In this document: in pieces, positions 21,054-33,067 of the stretch | How positions within the stretch are numbered: position 1 is the stretch's first letter | How the letters are laid out: every line of letters starts with the position of its first letter | From: Rhizoclosmatium globosum | Taxonomy: Eukaryota; Chytridiomycota; Chytridiomycetes; Chytridiales; Chytriomycetaceae | Direction: 5' to 3' | Length of the DNA stretch: 64,000 nucleotides | NCBI GenBank assembly: GCA_002104985.1 | Contig: MCGO01000158.1 | Coordinates: 22,466-86,465 of the forward strand | Program-made: the position numbers and the translations under genes | The notes under the pieces: model-generated | The model's input: the letters and a program-made list of their open reading frames with translations, nothing else | Database searches by the model: none | What the model was told of the DNA's origin: nothing

Positions 21054-21596
21054 ATGCCTAGCACACCATCCACAAGAATAGCAGACGCATCAGCAGGAAT
21101 CTCAACAATCAATGGCACTGTTATGGCCCTAGCGTTCCAAACTGCGAATCCGTTCCCGCAAACCAATACTTATTGTGTTAGAACATTGACAAACCGCCAG
21201 ACATGGATTCAATGCGCAACAGATTGCTTTCCATCAACAGACGCAGACCAACAAAAAGGCATTGGAATGTTTTTCACGTTTGATGGAAGCAACGGGAATT
21301 GTTATTGTAACAAACCAGGGGCAGCAACATGCAACTTGAGTGTGGTGGTGTTTTCCAAGACGTGTCTTCGAAGTTTTAGTTGTACAGACTGGTGGCAATT
21401 GATGGATGAAACCGGAAAAACGCCCAGAGGAGTAGAGTTGGGGGATTGTGTGAAGCAGACGGCAAATTATGGAACGTCAATGGCAGTGTATGATGCATCT
21501 GGACGTAACTGTTACCCCAAGTTCTTTAAGCCACAGAATGAAGCGACTACATCAAAAATATTGTCGGGGTATTCTACAACGTGTCCATATAACTAG
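21054..21596 (+). CDS. Cys-rich protein, tandem copy 2
   Basis: An open frame of 180 codons from ATG 21054 (MPSTPSTRIADASAGIS). The cysteine frame of copy 1 is fully kept: IQCATDCFPSTDAD, GIGMFFTFDGSNGNCYC, KTCLRSFSC, GDCVKQTANYGTSMAVYD, NCYPKFFKP and STTCPYN. The open frame extends upstream to 20928, overlapping the end of copy 1 in another frame. Neither copy shows a strong signal peptide, which is odd for a disulphide-rich protein and suggests a missed 5' exon. The ADASAG start motif is shared by both copies. Confidence 0.65.
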   Translation: MPSTPSTRIADASAGISTINGTVMALAFQTANPFPQTNTYCVRTLTNRQTWIQCATDCFPSTDADQQKGIGMFFTFDGSNGNCYCNKPGAATCNLSVVVFSKTCLRSFSCTDWWQLMDETGKTPRGVELGDCVKQTANYGTSMAVYDASGRNCYPKFFKPQNEATTSKILSGYSTTCPYN

Positions 21597-21663
21597 TTTC
21601 GCCTTCCTTCTTTCATTAATTTATTTGGAATTCAATTTGACTGCGTCTGCACCACTGTTGTAC

Positions 21664-22034
21664 CTAGGGTTCGGAAGTATACATGTATAGTGGATTTCGG
21701 TATACAAATTATACAAATTATACATGTATAGTATACATGTACTGCATTGTGTATAGTTTGTTGACAGACAGAATCAGATAAATTGATGGTGTGAGTAAAA
21801 CCCACAAGATTGCACAGGTTTCTAGAGCTTTTGACTCAACTAGCATGCTCAGCTCTAGTCAATTACTCGCTTAATCATTGGTTAATGATATGGGGTTGTT
21901 CCCTCCCCTTTTCCCTCCCTGACCACCCTTTCTCGAACTCCACTATACAAGTATAGTAAATTTTGAACCTCAAATTATACGCGTATAGTATACGTATATC
22001 AACTATACATATACATGTATAGGGCGAACCCTAG
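21664..22034. mobile_element. MITE-like element, 371 bp, TIR CTAGGGTTCG, TSD TTGTAC
   Basis: The left end reads CTAGGGTTCGG and the right end, on the minus strand, CTAGGGTTCGC: 10 bp of perfect terminal inverted repeat. TTGTAC lies on both sides (21658-21663 and 22035-22040), a 6-bp target-site duplication. Subterminal parts carry many TATACATGTATA-type palindromes on both sides. It has no coding capacity, so it is non-autonomous. Confidence 0.85.
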
Positions 22035-22040
22035 TTGTAC

Positions 22041-22349
22041 CTCACTCGCACGTTCTTCTGCCTAGTTCAATATCGTCATCTTCCTTTCTTCCACGCCGAC
22101 TGTTTGGGTTTTCAACATCATTCTGGCTGGCTGAGTGTTCCGCCCATACTGTGATATCTTCAGCTTTCTCTCAATTTGATTGCTGGGCTTGTTGTTGTTC
22201 CTTTTGTACTGTGTTTGCACTTGACGCAGACTTTGACGCGTGCAATTGCGCTGTAACTGTTCGATGTGTTTGTGTTTACGACGTTGACGAGCGCGGCCGA
22301 GGACAAGAATGTGGGTCTCGTTACACTCCAGCCTGAGGACAAATGAGTC
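22041..22349. other. Intergenic between MITE and short secreted ORF
   Basis: Only an unsupported minus-strand open frame here (part of 22062-22541); no gene called. Confidence 0.4.
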
Positions 22350-22617
22350 ATGATGCGCGTGTCGGTTGTTAGCGTTGCTCTGATGGCCGTGCTCTGGCGT
22401 AGCTGCGATGCACACACCTTCGTCAATGGCAATGGTGAGTCCCATGAACCAAAGGACCTCACAACCAGACCAGTTGGACTGCTGGAACCAAACAGCAACT
22501 AGCCTATTAGTTGGCCGGCGTGACCTGGTGCCGTACCGCAAAACCAGAAGCTTTTTTGAGGCTCCCCAGGAATATTTCTCTCATTTTCTCTCTTTCATCG
22601 TGGTAGCGCTCATTTAA
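22350..22617 (+). CDS. Possible short secreted protein, two exons, perhaps a truncated gene
   Basis: ATG 22350 opens a typical signal peptide (MMRVSVVSVALMAVLW) followed by SCDAHTFVNGN. A good donor (GTGAGT at 22435) and an acceptor before 22469 join in frame to DQLDCWNQTATSLLVGRRD and a frame ending at 22617. The predicted cleavage before His-Thr would leave an N-terminal histidine, as in lytic polysaccharide monooxygenases, but the rest is too short (about 50 residues) and lacks the second copper His region. It may be a remnant of such a gene or a chance frame. Confidence 0.3.
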
Positions 22618-22941
22618 TACTTATCTTATGAAAGCAGGCGGAACGAAGGGACCGGCAGCGCGATAACATGATTGTAGACGTTGTTTTGTTGATTGACAGT
22701 TTTTTTTTGTTGACAAAACAACCGCGGACGCGTTTATGGCCTGCTTACTAGTAGAATTGAGAAATTGAATTTTATCATTTTGCAGCTCAGCGAATGATGA
22801 GATGCTGGTGTTTGTTCAAGCGTTTCAACGCAAATGGGCTTGATGGCACAGAATTTCATTCTCTCCATCAGAAATCCTTTTTACGACTGTACCCGTTGAT
22901 GGAAAGTTGAAGTCGTTGGCAGCTGGTTGATAGCCATATTA
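22618..22941. other. Intergenic
   Basis: No feature supported between the short secreted frame and the TIR element. Confidence 0.4.
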
Positions 22942-23281
22942 GGGGTGGTCAAAGTCAAGAAATTTGACAAAATGAAAAGCGAACATTGGGGTGTTTGAAA
23001 AGCGAAGTTTCATCATTTTGAAAAGCGGCGGTTCGAAACCTGTGGACAGGGATGGTCAGAGTTGAGGTTTCGAACCAAGGCCTCTTGAGGTGATTTGTTA
23101 TGGCGGATTAGGTGGTGAAAAGCGAAGTTGAAACGCAAAACTGAAAAGCGGCTCTCAAAAGCAAAATTGAAAAGCGAGGTAGGGGCTCGCTTTTGGATTC
23201 GAAAAGCGGATTTTGGACATTTCGAAAGTTCGCTTTTCGCACATTTGAAAATTGTCCAAAACACCCAACTTTGACCACCCC
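22942..23281. mobile_element. TIR element, 340 bp, TIR GGGGTGGTCAAAGT, TA target site
   Basis: The left end GGGGTGGTCAAAGT is matched exactly by the reverse complement of the right end. TA dinucleotides flank both ends (22940-22941 and 23282-23283), as for Tc1/mariner-type insertions. The interior holds about ten copies of GAAAAGCG and near variants on both strands. It has no open frame of note, so it is a non-autonomous MITE. A diverged, left-truncated relative lies at about 63598-63792. Confidence 0.85.
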
Positions 23282-23425
23282 TATTGTTAAAACTTGTCAT
23301 TTTTGGACACCAAAAGCAGTCAGCTCTATTAAAAAACAAAGAATTATGTTTTATTCAGTCTGGATTAATAAAAGGTACTGCCGAAGAGAGTGATAGAGAC
23401 GAAATATGTAACCTTGAAAACAAAA

Positions 23426-25064
23426 TCAGACAACAGAGGAGGCCACATCAGACTTCTTTGCAGCTTGAGAAGACTGAGTCACGCCTCTAACCGACATACT
23501 GGCTTTCAAGGACTGAGCAAATGCAGTAGCCATTTCAAAAAAGGCCTGTTGTAAGTCGGCGAGCTCAAAGATGAATGAACGTCCCTTGACACCGTCCTCC
23601 CTGTCCAAGACTTCACTAAACTTCAACTGCTTCAGCAAATCGATTTGCTTTGCAACAAGACCCAATTGACTTGCAATAGTCCAAGAAAATAATCCTCCTA
23701 AAAGAAGAAAGGCGAGAATGATACCAAGCATCATGAAACCAGTTCGTTGGCCTGACGTCTTAATGTCAGATTCAACGAAATCGACATTCATGTAAACTGC
23801 AAATATGAAGCGCTGTCCTAGTAGGGACATAACCTTTAGCTCCAACATCCAATTTTCACCATTGACGTTGCGATCAACGTACATCTTGACTCTTTTTGCC
23901 TGATCCATAGTGGCAACGAACTTGACCATTTGGGATTGGGAATTGTTGGCGGGGTAAGAAGACAAGAAATAGATTGACAAGTCTTGTGCAAATGAATTGT
24001 TAACAGCTGTAAGAGGAAGAATTCCAAGACCGTCGCTTGTAAGAAACGTAATGGATGGATCTGAACTTGCAACAAGACTTCCGCTATTGACATCAAGGAA
24101 TCCAGCAAACAATGGATACGGAATCGCATTCGCAATTTTCGAAAGTCTACCGCTAACAAATCCCATTGTCCTTTCACAAAAAATTAGATTCCATTGTGGG
24201 TTTTCCTAATGCGAACTCACCAATCATTTCCAACGGTTACTTGTTCCTTGGTGACAGGATTCACAGCGATCTGAAGCGACGATTTAAGAAGTTGTCCACT
24301 TGCAACGAAGATGGATGTGAACCCGCTCCAAGTCTTGTTCGAGTAGTCAATGTTTGCCTTAAATGAGCCGCCTGGAAGTAGTGCTTCTGTAATATTAGTG
24401 CCCGGAAACGAAAACACAGGTGGTGCGATTGGGAGGCCCGTCGGATCGCACATCCAGAAAGACATAGCCAGAGTTTTGGAGTCTTGTGTAACCATTTGGA
24501 CAGGTCTTGTAACATCGTCATCTGGATACACGTATCCAAACATAGTGCCAGATGGATAAGTATAGTAGTAGATGTCTGAAGTTTGTTTCCGATTTCTGTC
24601 AAGAATGGTGAGCATACTGGTAAGTGTCGAAGTAGCCCGGTCTGGAGTGGATTGGCTCCACTTATTTTGCTGGACGCCACTTAGTTTTTAAGTCCTGAGA
24701 TGAAATTTAACTTACTCGAAAGTAAGTTGCTTGTAGTGCAGTCAGTTCTTGTAAGCTGGACGCAGCATCATTGATGATTCCAAAGATTTGATCCGAAACG
24801 AGATCTTCCATTTCTGCAACTAAACTGTGAATATTATCCGTTGCAGAGCGGAGTGTGAGCTGCCTGGTAATGTGATGAAATTAACAATAGACAGATAGAA
24901 GTACAGAAGCAAACCCACCAGCCAAGTACTCCAACAGTGATGGTCGAGGTACAAATAAAGAGAATCATCAAGACAAAGAAACGGGGGCGGCCAGATATGG
25001 CTTTATGGACGAAGGCGGAGGCCACTGTGGTCTTTGTGTCGCGTCGCACTTCAGTTGATTGCAT
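23426..25064 (-). CDS. Two-TM Cache-like receptor without output domain, copy A
   Basis: Four exons join in frame: 25064-24919, 24863-24716, 24669-24221 and 24170-23426, 495 aa. The order is a short basic cytosolic N-terminus, TM1 (FVLMILFICTSTITVGVLGW), an extracellular region of ~320 residues, TM2 (GFMMLGIILAFLLLGGLFSW), then ~90 cytosolic residues with a HAMP-like linker (KQIDLLKQLKFSEVLDRE) ending ADLQQAFFEMATAFAQSLKA. The extracellular part (YYYTYPSGTMFGYVYP, IAVNPVTKEQVTVGNDW, VDRNVNGENWMLELKV) looks like a double Cache ligand-binding module; that is inference from layout and motif style. No kinase, cyclase or PAS domain follows. Such proteins may act as decoys or pair with a partner that carries the output. 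Confidence 0.82.
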
Positions 25065-25301
25065 TATTGAGTGAAAAATGTCCCAAAATCTTCATCACTC
25101 ATCGAAATTTATCCCCGGCTATTCCTTTGTCTCGCGAGGAAGCTACCTTCCCGTTTGTGTAAATCATGAAACAAAGGAAACGGTCCAGACCTAGCTATTG
25201 TGTCAAAACCACACCAAAGAAAAGAATGTGTCATGAATCAAAAAAGAACAAGTATTCTCATAAGAATGATATTAATAAAAGGGAAAACTCAAAATAAAGT
25301 G

Positions 25302-26910
25302 TCAAGCGTGGCTCTCGGCCCTTGTAGATACGCCTCTGATGTTCAGACTAGTCTTTAGAGATTGAGCAAACGCTGTTGCCATTTCAAAAAAGGCTTGCTG
25401 CAAGTTTGCGAGCTCATAAATGAACGACCGTCCCTTTACTCCTGATTCTCTATCTAACACTTCATTAATCTTAAGCTGCTTCAACAAGTCAATCTGCTTC
25501 GCAACAAGGCCCAATTGACTGGCGATTGTCCAAGAGAACAAACCACCAAGACAAAGAAACGCAAGAATAATACCAAGCATCATGAAGCCAGTCTTTCTGC
25601 CTGAAGACTTTATGTCAGTTTCGACATAGTCAACATTCATGTACACGGCGAATATAACTCGTTGTCCAATCAATGACATAACTTTCATCTCCAGCATCCA
25701 GTTGACACCATTGACGTTACGATCAATATAAATCTTCTCATTGCTAGCTCGATCCATAGCGGCAGCGAATTCGATCATTTGACTTTGTGTTGTGCCACCA
25801 GGATATGTTGTCGCGAAATAATTGGCCAGATCTTGACCAAATGTGTTGTTAAGGGCTGCGAGTGCAATAATTCCGCGTTGATCACTCTTGATTAGCGACA
25901 AAGAAGGGTCAGAACTAGCGACAAGACATCCGCTATCAAGGTCAAGAAAGCCCGCAAATGTTGGGTAGGGAATGGCGGTTGCAATTTTAAACAATCTTCC
26001 ACTTACAAACGCCATCGTCCTAAGTGATTGCCGCATTAAGGACGCTGACGGAACAATGTATTTGTACACTTACCAATCATTACCAACTGTTACTTGCTCT
26101 TTCGTTACAGGATTAACAGCAATTTGAAGTGAAGATTTCACAAGTTGGCCACTTGAAACAAAGATAGAAGTAAAACCGCGCCAAGTCTGATTGGAATAGT
26201 CGATATTTGCTCCAAGTGATCCACCTGGAAGAAGTGCCAAAGTAATATTACCACCTGGAAAAGAAACAGCTGGCGGCGATATAGGAAGCCCAGATTCATC
26301 ACAATTCCAAAGAGAAACAGATAGAGTTTTGGCATCTTGAGAAATCATTTGTACAGGGATGGCAAGATCGTCAGTAGAATATACGTAACCAAACATAGTT
26401 CCCGCGGGATATGTATAGTAAAACATGTCAGATGTATGCTCTCTATTTCTGTCGAGGATTGTGAGCATATCCAGCAATGTTGATGTTGCTCGTTCAGGTG
26501 TGGACTGGCTCCATTGGTTTTTCTAAAAAGAGATGGTTTAAGGTTGGCTTCTGAATAAGCAAAACTAACGCGAAAGTAAGTGGCTTGAAGAGTAGTTAAT
26601 TCTTGTAAACTTGACGCAGAGTCGATGATGATTCCAAAGATTTGATTTGATACAAGATCTTCCATTTCTGCAACTAAGCTATGAATATTATTCTCAGCAG
26701 AACGTAGCGAGAGTTGCTTATTGAATACTATTTGTTAGATGGCAGCGCGACATAGTACGTCACCAACCATCCAAGAACTCCAACTGTTATTGTTGACGTG
26801 CAAATAAAGAGCAACATCAGCATAAAGAATCGAGGACGGCCTTCCAAGGTTTTATGAGTGAAAGTAGATACCGCCGTGGCTTTCGTACTTCGACGTAATT
26901 CGATTGACAT
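25302..26910 (-). CDS. Two-TM Cache-like receptor without output domain, copy B
   Basis: Tandem paralog of copy A on the same strand, 237 bp downstream of its start. Exons 26910-26764, 26716-26570, 26522-26074 and 26019-25302 join in frame, 486 aa. An ATG at 26916 would add two residues. TM1 is FFMLMLLFICTSTITVGVLGW and TM2 FMMLGIILAFLCLGGLFSW; TIASQLGLVAKQIDLLKQL is identical to copy A. The exon 1 donor has moved 4 nt downstream relative to copy A and the exon 2 acceptor has shifted to keep the frame. The cytosolic tail again ends shortly after ATAFAQSLK with no enzyme domain, so the truncation is a family feature, not damage in one copy. Confidence 0.82.
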
Positions 26911-27097
26911 TTTCATATTTTGAGCTACTTTTTGCTTCGACAGTTTTTGTATACTAATATCATTTCTGTCCAGATCCTTTGTTTTAGAAACGTCGATTGT
27001 GACACTATCTATTGCATTTAAATGATTATCGACGTACAATAGTTAGATCAGCCCATTGTAAAAACAAATAGCAAAGATCAGTAATATTATGCAAATT

Positions 27098-30000
27098 TTA
27101 TATAGATGCTCTCCGATTTCCTCGTCTCACCCCATCCCCATTGTTCCTCACCACCCCAAACCTCTTCTCCAACGTTCCATCTTTCTCCCACTTGCGAACT
27201 ATTTCCTTTCCATATTTGTATCCGATATCGTAAATCTCCTTGTACTTTTCGAATTCGGCGGCTCCATACTTGCTAACATTCGGTCGTAAATAAAACTCTC
27301 CTGACTTGACTTTCTCCAACCTCTCCACACTTCCAGCGAAAGCTAGCCGGTCTTGAATGTCAGGAAGAAGAGGGATTCTCCCGTACGATGAAGTCGTGAG
27401 GCCTGGTATTAGGCGAGCAAAAAAGAGCCACACTCCACTCAGCGAGTCTCCATACGTGACGGGACTCGTGTCGTTCCAAAGGGAAACATCGACTGCAATG
27501 GCAACATCTGCTCCTTTTGCAATGACAATATCGACAGGAACAAGGTTCAGATAACCACCATCAACAAGCATTTTTCCGTTATCACAAAGAGGCGGAAAAT
27601 AACCTGCGAGTGACATGGAAGCGCGCACGTATCGCCACATATAACCAGAGCGATGGATTTCAACACGGGAGTCTGTGATATTGACAGAGACGGCAAAGTA
27701 AGGAAGCCAACAGTCTTCGATTTGAGTTTCGTGAAAACTCTGAATAAAACCATTTTAGTTGCAAAGGTAAACATCTTACCGAATCCAAAACAAATCACCT
27801 TAAAAATAGCCCTATTCAATTCATGTCCTGTAAACAGACTCGTCAAGGGATAAGTGAGATCCAACAACTGCCTCCATTTCGAACACATTTGCATCGACAA
27901 TTGCTTTGCTCGGCCATAGATACTGACATGATCGTTTTCGCGCGCGTATAATCCAGCCACAAAACTTCCAATGGACGTGCCTCCAATCATATCAATAGGA
28001 ACTCCAGCTTCCTCCAACGCTCGAATAATGGCAACGTGAGCAATACCACGCGCACCACCTCCACCAAGAGCAAGTCCAATAGATTTGTTGAGCAGTCGCC
28101 GAGCGATTCGAGCAAAGTCTGATCGGATCCCGGTGTGTGCGTTTGGGGAAGTGCGTGCATTTGGATTCAACAAACGGCCTGTAGCTTGAGAATAGAACCG
28201 TTGAAAGTGAGCTTGTAGATCCATAAGCGTTGTCTTCTTATGAATGTCGCGGTGCAGCGCTTTTGGAGACGATAGAGGCATTTGCACCTGTTGTTGAGTT
28301 AAGTATGTACTTTGGCCAATACAGATATTCACAAAGAACTTACATGGTGATGCGCATGAATCCACAACCTGCTCTTCAACCATGCAGCTGTACTTCCTGG
28401 AACACAACTTCGTTCATGATGTAGCAACACAAGTTCCTTTCGCGCTGTAGTCTTCAAACTCAACACAAGCCGTTCAAACTCTCCAATGGCTGGATCCTCA
28501 TCTCCAAGTCCTACAAGCAAAATACAGTCTGCCTGTCTGATACACTGCTGTGTCCATTGAGAACCAACACCGCCATCAGCAACGTAAAGAACCAGTCGAT
28601 ACGAATCCTCCTGTTCCGCTAACCAACTCATCAACTTCAACCTTCCAATTGTTGAGAAAACATGCTTCCCCATTTTATCAACAACAGCAGCGTTATTCAA
28701 TAACGCGACAGAGGATCCAACAAGTTCCAACCCCTGCTTCAACCGTTCCGCAAACTGCGCAATAGGAACCAACGAGTTCACAGGAATAATTCCCACAGTC
28801 TTCAAATTATAGTTGTTTCGTGCACTCTCAACGCCACCCGCCGTTTTCGAGTACACCGCTGACGCACTCGAAAGCGCCGGATTTGTCCTCGTCTCTTCTT
28901 CCACAGCGAACGGATTCAAACTTCCAAAATCGAAACCAGATGTAACGGCAGCTGCAACTCCGCGACTCCTCAAAGCAAGCATTCTGCTGATTTGGATCGT
29001 CATTTCAGGGATCCGGTTCGCGAGGGCGTTAAAGAGGGTTTTCGGGATGACAGCGATTTCAGTGTCGCGAATTGCGTGGACAGTGGTTGGACGCCGCGAT
29101 TCAGTTAGGACTTCAAGTTCACCGAGAGATTCGCCGGGTCCGATTTCACCATATATTTCAAACTTTCCGGTGTTGTTGGATGAGGATTCGTCACTGATGG
29201 AGCGAAGTCGTCCTGTAAGTATGATATAGATTGAGTCTGAAGGGTCGCCTTGACGATATAAGACTTCGCCAGCATTGACGTGAGTCCAGTCGAGAGCACA
29301 GTCGATTTGGTACGTAAGAGGGGAAAGTTGTGATTCGAGACGTTTTGCAAGTGTCAAAATGATGGAAGGATGTCTTTCAACCAGTTTCTCAAGGACGGAT
29401 TTTGGAAGGAACGCAACCTGCGAATCGGTCTTGGATTTAAGGGTAACGAGAGAAGGGTGCCCTGTTTTAGATTTTAGTATGCACGAATATATGAGAAGCC
29501 ACGGACAAACCTGTGACAGTGCTTAAATATCCCGCAACGTTCCCTGGTTTGACCAAAAACACACCCTTCTTCCTACCGCCAACAGTTTTTGAACCATCCT
29601 TCACACTGGCCTCCAAAATACCATCAATCACAAACCACAGTCCTGCATCACGCTGCCCCTCTTTCACAAGAACGTCTCCCCGCTCCAAACAAATAATGAC
29701 AATATCTTTGCCATGTTTGCTGCGTGAAGTTGGGAACGATGATGCTGAATTTGACGGATTCCAGAACTCTGAGGACGCTTGAGATGACGTGATGGATACT
29801 GAGTCGTCAGTCGAATCAATAGAGTCGACAGACGCATAATGTTTGTATGGATGCGATGCTTGTGTGTCCACTTGCCCGCCAACGGTAGGTGGTGTGATGC
29901 CAAGAATTAATGCAATTGAGTCATAAATAGCGTCTGCTAATTGTTTGTCTTCGTCTGTTTCGGTTTCCAAAACAGTTCCAGGGAGTTTGAGGTCAAGGTA

Positions 30001-32246
30001 TTGAGCTGCTGGGGTTGCAGACTTGAAGGAAGGAGAACGGAAACCAAGAGTCGGTGAACGAAGAGATGCAAGTGGACGTATAGGTTCCTGATGTTGCTGA
30101 CGCATAGACGACATGAGAGTGTTTCGTTTCGCTGAGCTGAAGGAAGGGAGCTGAGAAGGGTACCCAGTACTAGTAGTTGCATCGCTTTCGGATTCATCCA
30201 CATCCATAGTCTTTTTCTTGGAGTTAAATCGTTTGCGTAACCCATCCTGCTGTACGCCAGCTAAAGGTAACTTCCCGGTACCTGCATCGCTGAAACCTGC
30301 TGTGGATTCCGCATCCAACAACGAAACACCCAACAGTCCACCCGTGCTGCCTCCGAATTCGACACCCAAACCAGGTCCAACAACAACTGGCTTCCTCAAA
30401 TCGCTGCAGCGTCGTCTTATCCGCTCAACCCATGTACTGTCAAGAGCGTTTCCGATTCCAGCACCCACAACAAGAGCCTTTTCGATTTCGAGCAATTCTC
30501 CCTTGAGTCCGAGATATTTTTGCATACACACAACAGTGACACTCATGAATCTCGCCACAAGTACCTGAGCAACATGTGCGAGGGAGGCTTGAGGGTTTTT
30601 GGGGTGTGATGATGAAGATGAAGAGGATGTGTTTGTGTTTCGCATTGAGTTTGCAAAAGGAAGGCATCGGAACGCGTCTGCGGGGAGAATGAGGAGTTTG
30701 GTGTCTGTGATTGCTATTGTTGCCATGGTTGGTTTTGCTTGTTTTGGAGGGTTGTTGGAGGGAGATAGTACAAGGGAAGATGTGCGAGGTGGGGATATGG
30801 GTGCACGAGGTTGTTGAAAGAAAGATCCTGTCGCAGCCGATGTAGGAGTTGAAGAAAGAAGGTCTGAAGAAGATGATGCTGTTGAGTGTGGGAGAGGGAT
30901 TGGGATCGAGTTGGATGCACGACTAGTCAAGTTTGAATTTGTTGATGCAAATGACACGGAAGAAGGATTTGGTTCAGGCATGGGAATGATTTCGATTGTT
31001 GGAGTGTTTGCTATTTCATAGGTTAGTAACTGTTCCTGAGAGATCACTGTCTTTCTATTCGCTCTTCAATGTACTCGCTTTTCGAAAAGGTGTTGCTAAA
31101 CAGAAGTACCGATGCTGCTGCAGATGGATTGCTAGCCAAACTGCTTGACGAAGCAGAAAAGTTGTTCACTGCGCTCACTATGAGCCGATTTCGCCAGAAG
31201 GATACGAGTTCCGCTCATGTACTTGCTACTCAATTCGCTGCGCTCACAGTTCCAAAAGCTCGCCCCGCCTGCGGCGAGTCAACTCGCTTTTGTTCCTTTT
31301 TGCAATATTCCCATGCACACGAGTTCAATATTCCTTCCCTCTTTCTCAGGGGCAGCCATGATCTCACTCGTACCTTCTGAATGATGAAAGGATTGAAGAG
31401 GCTGCGGCAAATTGATTCCTTCTGTGACAACCTGAAGAATAGAAGACAGACTGGAAACAACGGTTGCATTCTTTTTGACTTGATTCAACAGATGGAAACC
31501 CGACAGATTGACTTTTGAGTGAAGCGGCCGTTTTGCGTTCAAGTCGTCCAAGTCGCTGCGATCTTCATCGGTTGAAGAGAAGCCGAGGTCCGAGTCCGAG
31601 TCGCCTGAGGAGAAGCCCGAAGTGTAGTAGGCATTTGAAGAGGGATTCAGGTGTGGATTGAGAAAGGGCGTTGCGTTTGGCACGCCCTTCACAAAGACAC
31701 CAACAGTCCCGTCAAGAACAACATACAAATCCTGGTTTGAAGCAGAGTCTTCCGGTGCAATAATAGCATGGCCTGCGCGTACTTTGCGAGTCTGTTTAAT
31801 AAAGAATACTTGAGTACTTATCAAGTTATTAGCAGCAAACAAACAAACAAACACACCACCAAGTGACGCCCAAGTTCATTCACAACTTGGCGATCGAGAA
31901 AACCAAGCGCCTTCACTTTTCTGAGAATGTCCACGTCGTCGTCGTCGTCGTCGATCGGCGGCGCGTGGTCCGAGTGCGAGTCGAGGCGCAGATCGAATGG
32001 CGTCGGCGCATCGGCCGAATTCGGAAGCGGCGACACAAACGGAAGCCGCGAATACCGCGTCGCAACCACAACTCGGTACACAACGGCGACTACCACTACA
32101 CTGCCAAGCACAACGAGGCCTATCACGGCCCACGATACTGTCACGGTGATGGTCTGCGCGTGCATGTCGCTTTCAAGAACTACTCCGAGTCCATTCGATG
32201 CTGGGCTGCTCAACCCTGATCCCGAACTGCTCAAGGGTGTGCTCAT
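27098..32246 (-). CDS. NTE1: NTE1-type lysophospholipase (patatin-like, cyclic-nucleotide-binding domains)
   Basis: Serine esterase of the ER membrane that deacylates phosphatidylcholine and lysophosphatidylcholine. Six exons join in frame: 32246-31860, 31791-31284, 31046-29511, 29461-28344, 28287-27799 and 27739-27098, 1,559 aa, the usual size. N-terminal TM: VSWAVIGLVVLGSVVVVAVV. Regulatory cyclic-nucleotide-binding-like domains follow (VLDGTVGVFVKG; VIDGILEASVKDG; GDPSDSIYIILTGRLRSISD with GPGESLGELEVL). The C-terminal patatin domain has the oxyanion loop GLALGGGGARG, nucleophile motif GGTSIGS and the Asp of VDGGYLNLVPVD, so the Ser-Asp dyad is intact. Long Ser/Thr-rich linkers lie around residues 300-700. 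Intron 2 (31047-31283) carries a repeat shared with another gene's intron. Confidence 0.95.
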
Positions 32247-33067
32247 GGGTCTCGTTCAGAAACTTTTAAAAATATAAAGAAGGAAAAGAAGGAGGGACCC
32301 CTGGATGATTCTGATAGAAATCAAAATCTCTCCTGTACTCAAAAGGAATACAGAATAAGCCCCAGTCACACTTAAAAGGATGGTGACGGACGCTGTTCTG
32401 ATATTGTTACTCACAAATATCAAGCCAAAAAATGTTTATCTTTTGCAATAATCAAGCTTAACTGTTACCGACTACAGCAAGGCCAGGCGCTTACCTACAA
32501 GACGAAGGGTCGCTTCAGGTATGAAGCGGTCTGCCATGGAAACCAAGACTGCTTGATTTGAAATTAAAAACAATGCTTTGGAGACTACATTGACTGACGT
32601 TATGAAGAATAATGGTACTTTAGGAACTGCAGCGCAAGACTTAACAACGAAGAGTAGCAGTTTAGAAGCTGCAGTGCAGGTATCAAATCCCCTTCCTTCG
32701 TCCAATTCGCAACTTGCCCAAGCGACACCAGTTCCAACGATATATACTACGACATAAACGCCAATCAGCGAAACCCTACACGTTACAGGAAGTAGACGTG
32801 GCATAGACTATGCAACGAATTGTGCAACCTTATTTCTTGCCTCAGAGCTTATCCTGACTTTGCTGAAAATTCAAGCAACAGACAGATTGTGAGAAATAGT
32901 GTCTAAGAATGGTTAAAACAGCATAGTGATACTGTCCTCTCAAACTCATTGCAAAAAAGTGTTTTCCGTCCCCAGTAATAACATCCAAATTTTCTAAATT
33001 ATTCAAAATAATTCAAAGCTTTCCGGATATGCAGATTTGATGCGATAAATCAGTATAATAAAAACAA
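32247..33067. other. Intergenic with a dispersed-repeat segment
   Basis: No gene supported. The segment ~32685-32755 (AATCCCCTTCC to ACCAGTTCCAACGATATA) matches ~11835-11910. The region should also contain the promoters of NTE1 (left) and the TMEM216-like gene (right). Confidence 0.5.

Noticed and set aside
21664..22034. Telomere-like CTAGGG/CCCTAG sequences
   Set aside because: They occur once at each end as inverted repeats, not as a tandem array, so they are TIRs of a MITE and not telomeric DNA.
22062..22541. 159-codon minus-strand frame
   Set aside because: Antisense to a frame with a good signal peptide and splice sites, low-complexity Arg/Gln/Asn content, no ATG-linked features.
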